Both the position numbers and the translations under genes were made by a program. Positions 1-8,362 of a DNA stretch of 64,000 bases are shown here, piece after piece; within the stretch, counting starts at the first letter, position 1; each line of letters opens with the position of its first letter. The notes below the pieces were generated by a model. The model ran no database searches. It saw only the letters and a list, made by a program, of their open reading frames with translations, and was not told the DNA's origin. Origin of the DNA: Panagrolaimus kolymaensis (taxonomy: Eukaryota; Nematoda; Chromadorea; Rhabditida; Panagrolaimidae); assembly GCA_028622995.1 (NCBI GenBank), contig JAJQJQ010000059.1:310001-374000 (forward strand). The letters run 5' to 3'.

Positions 1-1
1 C

Positions 2-979
2 AAACATTATGTTCCTGCATTTGGTCCTTCAAAAGTTCAGCTACCAGATGAAATTGCTGTTTACCACCAAAAAAGTGTTGAAGATTTTGTTTATCCCGAT
101 AGCATTTTCGCTGATCATGATTATAAATCAGCTTTTTATCAAGATTATGTTGCTGGAGTCGCTCTCATGGCACCTTTAAATGCTACCGTTAATGAACTTA
201 ACCATCGAATTACTTCTAAACTTCTTGGTCCTTCTAAAGATTATGTTGCAATTAATTCTCTTTCAAATGGCCAATATGCCGGTGATGAATACTTCCGTGA
301 AAATATTGATCCAGAAATTTTGGCTACATTCGAACATTCATCCATTCCTTCCAACAAACTAACTCTCAAAGTTGGAAGTGTCGTCATGCTCACACGGAAC
401 TTGGACATTCGACTTGGTCTCTCAAATGGAACAAGGATGATTGTTGAAGGAATGCATGAAAATTTTGTTATGTGCAAAATCATCACAGGAAGTGCTAAAG
501 GTATGATGATGCCCATTTGTGCTCTTCCCAACACCTATAGTGATTCATCGGATGACACTTGGCCGGAATTCACAAGAACACAACTTCCCCTTCGACCAGC
601 CTTCGCCATTTCAATTAACAAGGCCCAAGGCCAAACTTTGGACAAGGTTGGAGTTATTTTCAACACAGATTGCTTCTCCCACGGGCAATTCTACGTGGCA
701 ATGAGCAGGGTCCGAGCACGCAGTGATATTCGAGTGTTTGTTCGCTATGCAAACACGAAAATTGTTAATGGAAGAAAAATTCCATATGCTACAAATATTG
801 TTTTTAAAGAAGTTCTTGCAGTTATTGCCAATGCAACTCACCTTCAACAATCCCATGATGCTCCTCAACCTCCTCCAGTTGATGTTCCACAACCTCCTCC
901 AGTTGATGTTCCACAACCTCCTCCAGTTGATGTTCCACAACCTCCTCCAGTTGATGTTCCACAACCTCCTCCAGTTTAA
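2..979 (+). CDS. Helitron-type (PIF1-like) helicase, C-terminal part
   Basis: The frame is open from base 2, so the true start lies outside the window; about 325 residues are seen. The N-terminal part has the VYPD...DHDYKSAF...ALMAPLNATVNELN pattern found ahead of helicase motifs in Helitron Rep/helicase proteins (the segment 'LAPxNxxVxxLN'). Near the C-terminus, RPAFAISINKAQGQTLDKVG and FSHGQFYVAMSRVR match the last SF1B helicase motifs (the 'KsQGqTl' and 'YVAlSRv' signatures). In Helitrons this domain is fused to a HUH endonuclease and unwinds DNA during rolling-circle transposition; the endonuclease part would lie upstream. No intron or frameshift is seen here. The protein ends in a proline-rich octapeptide repeat (PQPPPVDV). 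A cellular PIF1 helicase is possible but less likely, because the flank is repetitive DNA. Confidence 0.85.
   Translation, partial: KHYVPAFGPSKVQLPDEIAVYHQKSVEDFVYPDSIFADHDYKSAFYQDYVAGVALMAPLNATVNELNHRITSKLLGPSKDYVAINSLSNGQYAGDEYFRENIDPEILATFEHSSIPSNKLTLKVGSVVMLTRNLDIRLGLSNGTRMIVEGMHENFVMCKIITGSAKGMMMPICALPNTYSDSSDDTWPEFTRTQLPLRPAFAISINKAQGQTLDKVGVIFNTDCFSHGQFYVAMSRVRARSDIRVFVRYANTKIVNGRKIPYATNIVFKEVLAVIANATHLQQSHDAPQPPPVDVPQPPPVDVPQPPPVDVPQPPPVDVPQPPPV
864..976 (+). repeat. 24-bp coding tandem repeat (PQPPPVDV)
   Basis: Nearly five copies of a 24-bp unit run to the stop codon of the helicase gene and encode PQPPPVDV. The copies are almost identical at DNA level, so the tract is young or homogenised. 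A poly-proline tail is not a usual part of Helitron helicases. Confidence 0.9.
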
Positions 980-1690
980 AAGTAAAATCGCTTTTTCCAA
1001 AACAAAATTACTATTATTTATAAAAAAATTTTTTAGTTTTTAACTGCGAGTTATTTCCATGATAAATATCTTCAGTTTACTTTTTTATCAGTAAATGTTC
1101 CTTTTATAAAGTAATATCTTATTATTATTAAATTAACGAATTCGCCTATAATTATTCTTTTTTAGTTTTACCAAATTAATTATTATGTATGTATTCCGCC
1201 TGTTTTTATTCTGCTTTCCTTCATATTGTTCGAATCCATATTAATATTTCATTTAAAAATATAAGTTTCCTATCATATTCCCCTAAAAAGACTTTCCTAA
1301 TTCTTTTACACTTTTTAGCTTGATTTTATTTCATTGCCGCCAAACATACTTCATGCCTTTAATGAAATTATTTTTCATGTTCTTTGCCCATAAGTATGAA
1401 TTTAAAAAAAGTATTAAATGAAGGTGTTTATCTAACTTTGTTTTTTAGGCTCATTCCATTTATGTTCCTCTTTCTCAAAATGATATCATATCAAATTTGT
1501 GTTTTCCATTTTTTACCTTTACTACTACTTTATTTTATCCATTTTAAATTTTGATTGTTGTTATTTTTTCAACCAACCAGTTTATTTCTATGTAATCTTT
1601 TAATCATAAACTTTTTTTCTTTTATCATTTAATTCTCAATTTTAAATTCGATTATATCATGTAATATACCTATGTAATGTAAATTGACCC
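980..1690. other. AT-rich stretch without a gene
   Basis: Lies between the helicase stop and the first array unit. It has short T-runs and no convincing coding frame. The last 30 bases (AATGTAAATTGACCCGTGG) recur ahead of the units at about 6280 and 7322, so this part already belongs to the array. Confidence 0.6.
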
Positions 1691-2088
1691 GTGGATCACT
1701 GGTTCCTCTAAACACAGAAAAATTTATGGGAGGTTCCCATCCTATTAAAGTGGTTAGTAACTATTTCAAAACTAATTATATATCATTATTTAATGCTATT
1801 TATCATAATATCTTGGCTTTTTAACGATTAATTAGCATAATTTAAAGTTTTTCGCGAAAATCACAGTTTTTTGACTAAAACTTTTTTTCCATTCAATGGT
1901 TTAACTATGAAACTAGGAGGTGCAGAACTTCAGAATATGACAAATTTGATTTTCCTTTTTATATTTTAACTAAAGTTATTGGGCTTAGAGAAAAGTTGGC
2001 CCCGTTTGCATTATTAAGGTACCATTTTTTTTTTTCAAAAATCGATGAAAAAATTTTGCAACATGCATTTTCCCTTCCTTTGTCGCAC

Positions 2089-2140
2089 TTGCTCAGTGGT
2101 GGAAGGCGGTGTATTGAAAGGTTGATGGAAGTTCGAAACC
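2089..2140 (+). promoter_or_regulatory. tRNA-like A and B boxes, unit 1
   Basis: TTGCTCAGTGG (2089-2099) is close to the Pol III A-box consensus TRGYNNARNGG. GTTCGAAACC (2131-2140) fits the B-box consensus GWTCRANNC. The spacing is about 31 bases, as in tRNA genes. No full tRNA cloverleaf is visible, so this is SINE-like. Confidence 0.55.
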
Positions 2141-2711
2141 GCGGAGATGTAAATAATTTTTTTGAATATCTTTAACTATAAAATGGAGGGAAATATTATT
2201 AAAATAATTTATGCTAATTTTATAACATAATTAGAATAATAAAAAAGCGATATTTATCGAAAAATTAGCATATTTTTAATGTTTTTGACCAAATTTGGGG
2301 TAATGTATCTTTGGTTGATCGATCTTTTGGTGGATTTTCGATGGTTTTTGTGTTTATGGATTTTGGGTTTATGGATCTGTGAGTGGATTTTTATGGATTT
2401 TTACCGTTCTTTGAGTGGATTTAGAAAAATTCTTGGATTGATTTTGAATGATCCACGGGTTGATTTTTATGGATCTTCGGGTGGGTTATGATAGATCCTT
2501 CCGCGGAATTTGAATGATCCTTGGGTGAATTTCCATGGATCTTTCAACTGTTTTCGGTGGATTTTCGTGGATATTTTGGTGGATATTAGGAGAGCTTCGG
2601 GTGGATATTTGACTAAGGTAGATCGAACTTTTGGTTGATCGATCTTAGGGTGGATGTATCTTTATGTGGATTTTTATGGATCTCTTTACTGTTTTGGGTG
2701 GATTTCTCGGT

Positions 2712-2972
2712 ATCTTTGGGTTGATGGATCTTTGGGTTGATGGATCTTTGGGTTGATGGATCTTTGGGTTGATGGATCTTTGGGTTGATGGATCTTTGGG
2801 TTGATGGATCTTTGGGTGGATTTCTCGGTATCCTTGGGTTGATAGATCTTTGGGTTGATGGATCCTTGGGTTGATAGATCTTTGGGTTGATGGATCTTTG
2901 GGTTGATAGATCTTTGGGTTGATGGATCTTTGGGTTTATGGATCTTTGGGTTGATGGATCTTTGGGTGGATG
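2712..2972 (+). repeat. 16-bp minisatellite in unit 1
   Basis: Tandem copies of TTGATGGATCTTTGGG, with an interruption near 2816-2835. A 16-bp period has no stop codons in some frames, so long artefactual reading frames appear on the minus strand (repeating HQPKDPSTQRSINPKI). I do not consider these genes. Confidence 0.9.
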
Positions 2973-2990
2973 GATGATAACTTCCACTTC

Positions 2991-3011
2991 AAGGGGCGCG
3001 AAGCGCCCCTT
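2991..3011 (+). other. GAA-loop hairpin closing unit 1
   Basis: GGGGCGC (2993-2999), loop GAA, GCGCCCC (3003-3009), extended by flanking AA/TT to a 9-bp stem and followed by T6. It strongly resembles the hairpins at 5262, 7196 and 8301. Confidence 0.85.
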
Positions 3012-3502
3012 TTTTCATTCTCCTTACTACATATTTGGTATCAAAATGAAGAGCTCATTCTTATCTATTTTAATTTATATTTTTTTTTTAAAAACATATG
3101 TGGATCCCGTGTCACTGGTTCCTCTAAACACAGAAAAATTTATGGGAGGTTCCCATCCTATTAAAGTGGTTAGTAACTATCTTAAAACTAATAATATATC
3201 ATTATTTAATGCTATTTATCATAATATCTTGGCTTTTTAACAATTAATTTGCATAATATGTGAATTTTCGCGAAAATCACAGTTTTTTGACTAAAACTTT
3301 TTTTCCATCCAATGGTTAAACTATGAATTTTTGTTACGACATATAACGAAGAATATGGAATATGATTTTCCTTTTAGTTTTATCAATAAAGCATCTGGGA
3401 ATTTCTAAAAACCCGTGGAAAGAATTATTTTAGCATCCATTTTTTTTTTTCAAAATCGATGAAATTTTTTTGCAACATGCATTTTCTCTTCCTTTGTCAA
3501 AT

Positions 3503-3553
3503 TTGCTCAGTGGTGGAAGGCGGTGGATTGATAGGTGGAAGAAAGTTCGAAAC
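3503..3553 (+). promoter_or_regulatory. tRNA-like A and B boxes, unit 2
   Basis: TTGCTCAGTGG (3503-3513) and GTTCGAAAC (3545-3553), with the same spacing and intervening sequence (GTGGAAGGCGGTG) as in unit 1. Confidence 0.55.
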
Positions 3554-4912
3554 ACAGGAGATGTAAATTATTTTTTTGAATTTCTTTAACTATAAAATGG
3601 AGGGGAATATTATAATTAATTATAAAAATAATTTTTGGGTATATTTGGTTAATAAATATATGGATAATTATGGAAAATTAGCATATTTTTTATATTTTTG
3701 ACCCCAAACAATTATAAAACAATGGAAATTATTTTTAAAAGGGTTTTAAATAAATTTTTGCATATTTAATTATTCAAATTTGGTTGAAAAATTTACATAA
3801 ATAATTGTTTTACTTACAAAATGGTGGATAAATTTGGATCTTCAAGTGAATTTGGTTAATATTAGAGGAGTTTAGGTAGAGAGCAGAGATGGTTTGTGTG
3901 GATTTTCTCTCATATTTTGGTGAATTTTTATGGATCTTTTGGTGGATTTTATCTTTGGGTGGATAATTAAGGGGGTAAAGATGGATTTCAACGGATCTTT
4001 AGATAGATTTTAGGGAAAAGTGGGATTATTTTAAAAGGATCTTTGCGTTGATTTCCATAGATCTTTCAACTGTTTTCGGTTAACTTTAATGGATCTATTT
4101 AATTATTTTCGGAGGATCTTAATGGATCTTTTAATTGTTTTTAGTGGATTTTCATGGATCTTTTGGTGGATATTAGAAGAGCTACGGGTGGATATTTGAC
4201 AAAGGTTGATCGATCTTTTGTTTTATTGATCTTTTGGGAAATGGATGTTTGGATGGATCTTTATATACCTTTTGGTGGATTATGATGGATCCTCGGGTGG
4301 ATTTTTTATGGATTTTTGGGTGGATTTTTATCGATCTTTGAGTGGATTTTAAAAGATTTTTGGATGGATTTCAATGGTTTGGGTGGACTTTAATAGATCT
4401 TTTTATTGTATTTGGTGGATTTTAATGGACTTTTGAAGAGCTTCAGGATCCACGGGTGGAGAATCTTGGATCTTTTGGTTGATCGATCTTTGGGGTAATG
4501 TATCTTTGGTTGATCGATCTTTGGGTGGATTTTCGATGGTTTTTGTGTTTATGGATTTTGGGTTTATGGATCTGTGAGTGGATTTTTATGGATTTTTACC
4601 GTTCTTTGAGTGGATTTAGAAAAATTCTTGGATTGATTTTGAATGATCCACGGGTTGATTTTTATGGATCTTCGGGTGGGTTATGATAGATCCTTCCGCG
4701 GAATTTGAATGATCCTTGGGTGAATTTCCATGGATCTTTCAACTGTTTTCGGTGGATTTTCGTGGATATTTTGGTGGATATTAGGAGAGCTTCGGGTGGA
4801 TATTTGACTAAGGTTGATCGATCTTTTGGTTGATCGATCTTAGGGTGGATGTATCTTTAGGTGGATTTTTATGGATCTCTTTACTGTTTTGGGTGTATTT
4901 CTCGGGATCCTT

Positions 4913-5242
4913 AAGTGGATGGATCTTTGGGTTGATGGATCTTTGGGTTGATGGATCTTTGGGTTGATGGATCTTTGGGTTGATGGATCTTTGGGTTGAT
5001 GGATCTTTGGGTTGATGGATCTTTGGGTTGATGGATCTTTGGGTTGATGGATCTTTGGGTTGATGGATCTTTGGGTTGATGGATCTTTGGGTTGATGGAT
5101 CTTTGGGGTGATGGATCTTTGGGTTGATGGATCTTTGGGTTGATGGATCTTTGGGTTGATGGATCTTTGGGTTGATGGATCTTTGGGTTGATGGATCTTT
5201 GGGTTGATGGATCTTTGGGTTGATGGATCTTTGGGTTGATGG
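4913..5242 (+). repeat. 16-bp minisatellite in unit 2 (about 20 copies)
   Basis: Uninterrupted TTGATGGATCTTTGGG copies, nearly all identical, with one GGGGTGAT variant near 5104. It runs to within about 20 bases of the hairpin. No gene is called here; the long minus-strand frame is a by-product of the repeat. Confidence 0.92.
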
Positions 5243-5261
5243 AACAAATTCGTCACTTCAA

Positions 5262-5278
5262 GGGGCGCGAAGCGCCCC
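5262..5278 (+). other. GAA-loop hairpin closing unit 2
   Basis: GGGGCGC-GAA-GCGCCCC, identical in stem and loop to the unit 1 hairpin, followed by TTTC. The sequence CACTTCAAGGGGCGCGAAG is shared with unit 1. Confidence 0.85.
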
Positions 5279-5357
5279 TTTCATTCTTTTACTATACATG
5301 TTTGGTATCAAAATGAAGTGCTCAATTTCCTTTATCTATGTGCCTATATTAATATAC

Positions 5358-6190
5358 GTGGATCCCGTGTCACTGGTTCCCCAGTACACATAAAAAAAGA
5401 GCCATGCCTCCCTTCCTACTTTCTTTAGCAAGCCTATTAAGTTATGTTTTCTAACCATATTAATAAGCATTAAAAATGATTATTATTGCCCTTTCAACCT
5501 TTTAATTAGTTAATAACTCATTTTTCATGTTTTTTCACTGTATTTTGACTAAAACTTTTTTTCCATGATATTGTTTAACTATGAGATTCGAACTCGACGA
5601 ATTTCAATATATATCGAATATTATTCTCCTTGCGATTTTATCATTAATAAGCTATAAATAGAGGAAATGGTACGAGCAATACCTTTTTTGGAGTGTAAAA
5701 ATTTTTTCAAAACTTTCGATGAAAAACTTTTTCGCAACCTGCAAATTTTTTTCAAAGGAAGGGGAAGGAAATTTTTCTCTCATGCTCTGCCATACAATTT
5801 TGAATCATTTTTTGTTATCATTTTTTGTCAATAAAAAGCTTCGAAAATGTTAACCATCAATTTTAAAATTTTATGAGCATTTTTTTTTATCCAAAATTAT
5901 CAACTCATTTTTTTAATAAAGCATTTTCCCCAATTTTTTTGAGTTCCTTTTATTGAGCAAACCAAATCTTTACCCAAAATTTGAATTAGTAATTCTCTTG
6001 AAAGAATTTGTTAGTTTTTCAAAACCCGATAAAGCCATGAAGCGTATTAAAATTTTTTAATGGATCATTTATAAATGATTGGTGTATCTTTTTGAAAATT
6101 TATAATGATTTTATTTATGGACATTATTGGTGGATCATTAAGAAAGAAGTGTGGATCACTAATACAACATTAATGGGCGCGAAGCTCCCC
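5358..6190 (+). mobile_element. Array repeat unit 3 (diverged)
   Basis: Starts GTGGATCCCGTGTCACTGG and then CCAGTACACATAAAAAAAGA, shared with unit 4. The TTGACTAAAAC block lies at about 5545. The A/B-box part is not recognisable. It ends in an imperfect hairpin (6175-6189; one C/T mismatch in the stem). Confidence 0.5.
6175..6190 (+). other. Imperfect GAA-loop hairpin closing unit 3
   Basis: GGGCGC (6175-6180), loop GAA, GCTCCC (6184-6189). One mismatch makes it weaker than its relatives; this looks like a decaying copy. Confidence 0.7.
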
Positions 6191-6666
6191 TTTTTAATAT
6201 TTCTTACGTCGTATTTTGGATTAAATTAAGGGAAATTTTTTTTATTGTTATGGCATACCTATTTAATGTAAATTGACCCGTGGATCCACTGGTTCCCCAG
6301 TACACATAAAAAAAGAGGGGTGCTTCCCTTCCCTCTTTTTTTAGCAAGCTTATTAAGTTATGTTTTCTAACATAATTAATAAGGGTTAAAAATGATTATT
6401 ATTGGGCTTTCAACCTAATGAGATGTTAATAACGTGTTTTTTACGGTTTTTTGACTAAAACTTTTTTTCCAACTAAACGTTTAACTATCAAAACCGGAGG
6501 TCTGGGATGGGAACATATATCGAATAGGATTCTCCTAATGAATTTTTAAAATAATGCTATAAAATAGAGGGTTTGGTATTTCTACAACTTTTTTGGAGCG
6601 TAAAAATTTTTCAAAACTTTTGTTGAAAAATTTTTTCGCAACATGCATTTTTCCTTCCCTTGCATG

Positions 6667-6720
6667 TGTGACTCAATGGTGAAAGGCGGTGGATTTGCGA
6701 ATGGAAAAAAGTTCGAATCC
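6667..6720 (+). promoter_or_regulatory. tRNA-like A and B boxes, unit 4
   Basis: TGTGACTCAATGG (6667-6679) is a weaker A box. GTTCGAATCC (6711-6720) is a textbook B box. The spacing is conserved. Confidence 0.5.
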
Positions 6721-7195
6721 TTGGAGGTGATAAAAAAAATTTGAATATGTTTAACTATAAAATTATTGGGAATATTATTAAAATATTATTAAATAATTTT
6801 TGGGTATCTTAAATATTCATAATTATGGAGAAATTTGCATAAAATGTGGATTTTTATACTTTTTTGAATGCAAATAATTATGAATCTTTTGTGAATCATT
6901 TTTAACGGGAATTAAATAATATTTGGGATGTTTAATTATGCAAATTTAACATAAAAATATGCGTAATTAATTAATTTTAAGTGAAATGCTTTAGCTTTTT
7001 ATAGAATTTAGGGGTGATAAATTATAAACAATAAGGTGGATCATTGAGAAACAAATATGCTATTGATTAATTTACATATCCTCATAGCATTAGTATGTTG
7101 GATCTCCCCAGATACCATTTAATGGATCTTTTGGTGAATTATCATGGATCCTTGGATCATTAATAAGGAGAGCAGTATGACTTAGGCCATATCAA

Positions 7196-7212
7196 GGGGC
7201 GCGAAGCGCCCC
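7196..7212 (+). other. GAA-loop hairpin closing unit 4
   Basis: GGGGCGC-GAA-GCGCCCC with flanking AA/TTTTTTT, identical to those of units 1 and 2. Confidence 0.85.
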
Positions 7213-7716
7213 TTTTTTTATCTTTCTTTTGTCGAGTTTGGTATCAAATTAAAGGGAATTTTATTTATTGTTATGGGCATAATTTATTGTTATGGCATAC
7301 CTATTTAATGTAAATTGACCCGTGGATCCACTGGTTCCACTGTACACAAGAAAATTTGCTAGAGGTCATCAGCCAACTATAGTGGGTTCAAGTGATTTAA
7401 GAAATGGTTACATATTTAGAATCCCCATCAAAAATGATTATTATTATCTTTTTAACATCACCAAATTAGCATATTAAAAATTTCATGCAAAAAACATGTA
7501 TTTTGACTAAAACTTTTTTTCCAACCATTTGAAAAATACTGAAACTTCGGCGTTGAGACCTGTGATATATATGGGGTTCGATTTTCCTTTTACAATTTGC
7601 AAAAAAGCATCCGGGGATTTCAGAAAACTTCTTTCGATGGTTTTTTAGATGTCCATTTTTTTTTCAAAACTTTCAGCAAATTTTTTTTGCAACATGCGCT
7701 TTTCCCTTTGTCCCTT

Positions 7717-7774
7717 TTGCGCAATGGTGAAGGCCGAAGACTGGCAAAATGAAGATAGTAAGAAAGTTCACTCC
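7717..7774 (+). promoter_or_regulatory. Degenerate tRNA-like A and B boxes, unit 5
   Basis: TTGCGCAATGG (7717-7727) and GTTCACTCC (7766-7774). The B box has lost the GAA part, so it is probably inactive. Confidence 0.35.
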
Positions 7775-8300
7775 CCGAAAGTGATAAAAATGGTATTTGA
7801 ATATATTTAATTATAAAATGAAGGGGAATATTATAAAAATAATTTATGCAAATTTTTGGACACCTTTTTAACGTAATAATATCGAATAATTAAGGAAAAT
7901 TTGCATATTTTCTACTTTTTTACACAAATTATCTATAAACCTTAAAGAAACATTTTGTAAATGTCTTTTTAGCAATTTTCAAAATGTTTTGGTGAAGGTT
8001 TCTTCAATGAAAAAATTTGCATAAATTAGATTTTTTCTGAGACTATTACTATTTTCCGTGGATCTTTAACTATTTTAGGTCGACTTTTTAAGGATCTTTG
8101 AGTGGATCTTTGGGTTTATGAATCTATGGATGGATCTTTGGGGATCTTCGGTTGGTTGAATTTTTGGGGATCTATGGGTGGATTGGATCTTTGGGTGGAT
8201 TGGATCTTTGGGTGGATTGGATCTTTGGGTGGATTTTCATGGATCACCCATTTTTTAAAATACACCACAAATCCCAAACAAAATGAACGAAGGCTGAGGT

Positions 8301-8317
8301 CCTGCCCGAAGGGCAGG
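8301..8317 (+). other. GAA-loop hairpin closing unit 5 (changed stem)
   Basis: CCTGCCC (8301-8307), loop GAA, GGGCAGG (8311-8317). It has the same 7-bp stem, same loop and same place in the unit as the other hairpins, but most stem pairs are swapped. Confidence 0.8.
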
Positions 8318-8362
8318 GCCGATAGCTTTCTCTTATTCTATTAGGATATGTGGATCCACTGG

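Larger units (their letters stand above)
1691..3011 (+). mobile_element. Array repeat unit 1 (Helentron/HINE-like?)
   Basis: The unit begins with GTGGATCACTGGTTCC. It carries the block TTGACTAAAACTTTTTTTCC (from about 1872) that all five units share, then tRNA-like A and B boxes (2089-2140), then GGATC-rich DNA and a 16-bp minisatellite. It ends in the hairpin at 2993-3009 followed by a T-run. A minisatellite core plus a 3' stem-loop is the known layout of Helentron-derived non-autonomous elements (HINEs/DINE-1). The assignment is inference: no CTRR end or rep gene was seen in the unit itself. Confidence 0.55.
3100..5280 (+). mobile_element. Array repeat unit 2
   Basis: Starts GTGGATCCCGTGTCACTGG, repeats the first ~180 bases of unit 1 almost exactly, has the TTGACTAAAAC block at about 3288 and A/B boxes at 3503-3553. 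It then holds a longer GGATC-rich core (about 3830-4900) and a long minisatellite, and ends in the hairpin at 5262-5278. The stretch 4491-4900 is nearly identical to 2297-2700 of unit 1, which points to a recent internal duplication or conversion. Confidence 0.55.
6280..7213 (+). mobile_element. Array repeat unit 4
   Basis: Starts GTGGATCCACTGGTTCCCC, where GTGGATCCAC is a perfect palindrome. It has the TTGACTAAAAC block at about 6452, A/B boxes at 6667-6720 and the closing hairpin at 7196-7212. It has no minisatellite, only scattered GGATC words near 7100-7160. Confidence 0.55.
7322..8317 (+). mobile_element. Array repeat unit 5
   Basis: Starts GTGGATCCACTGGTTCCAC, has the TTGACTAAAAC block at 7503, a degenerate A/B pair at 7717-7774, a short run of GGATCTTTGGGTGGATT repeats (about 8168-8245), and a closing hairpin with a different stem sequence (8301-8317). 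A further GTGGATCCACTGGTT start motif at 8350 marks where the array breaks off. Confidence 0.5.

Noticed and set aside
2613..2987. Minus-strand frame of 124 codons, repeating HQPKDPSTQRSINPKI
   Set aside because: It is only the 16-bp minisatellite read in frame; 48 bases give a 16-residue cycle. No start context or domain.
2993..3016. Hairpin plus T-run as a rho-independent bacterial terminator
   Set aside because: The window is clearly eukaryotic, and the hairpins sit at fixed ends of repeat units, not behind genes.
2723..5242. 16-bp repeats as a CRISPR array
   Set aside because: No spacers; repeats are directly adjacent and short.
4840..5256. Minus-strand frame of 138 codons with the same repeat
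   Set aside because: Same minisatellite artefact.
6700..6725. A true tRNA gene at the B-box-like GTTCGAATCC
   Set aside because: No acceptor stem, anticodon arm or CCA-end pairing could be found; only promoter boxes remain.
2991..8345. Array hairpins as canonical Helitron ends
   Set aside because: No CTRR at constant distance on either side of the hairpins; therefore listed only as Helentron/HINE-like.
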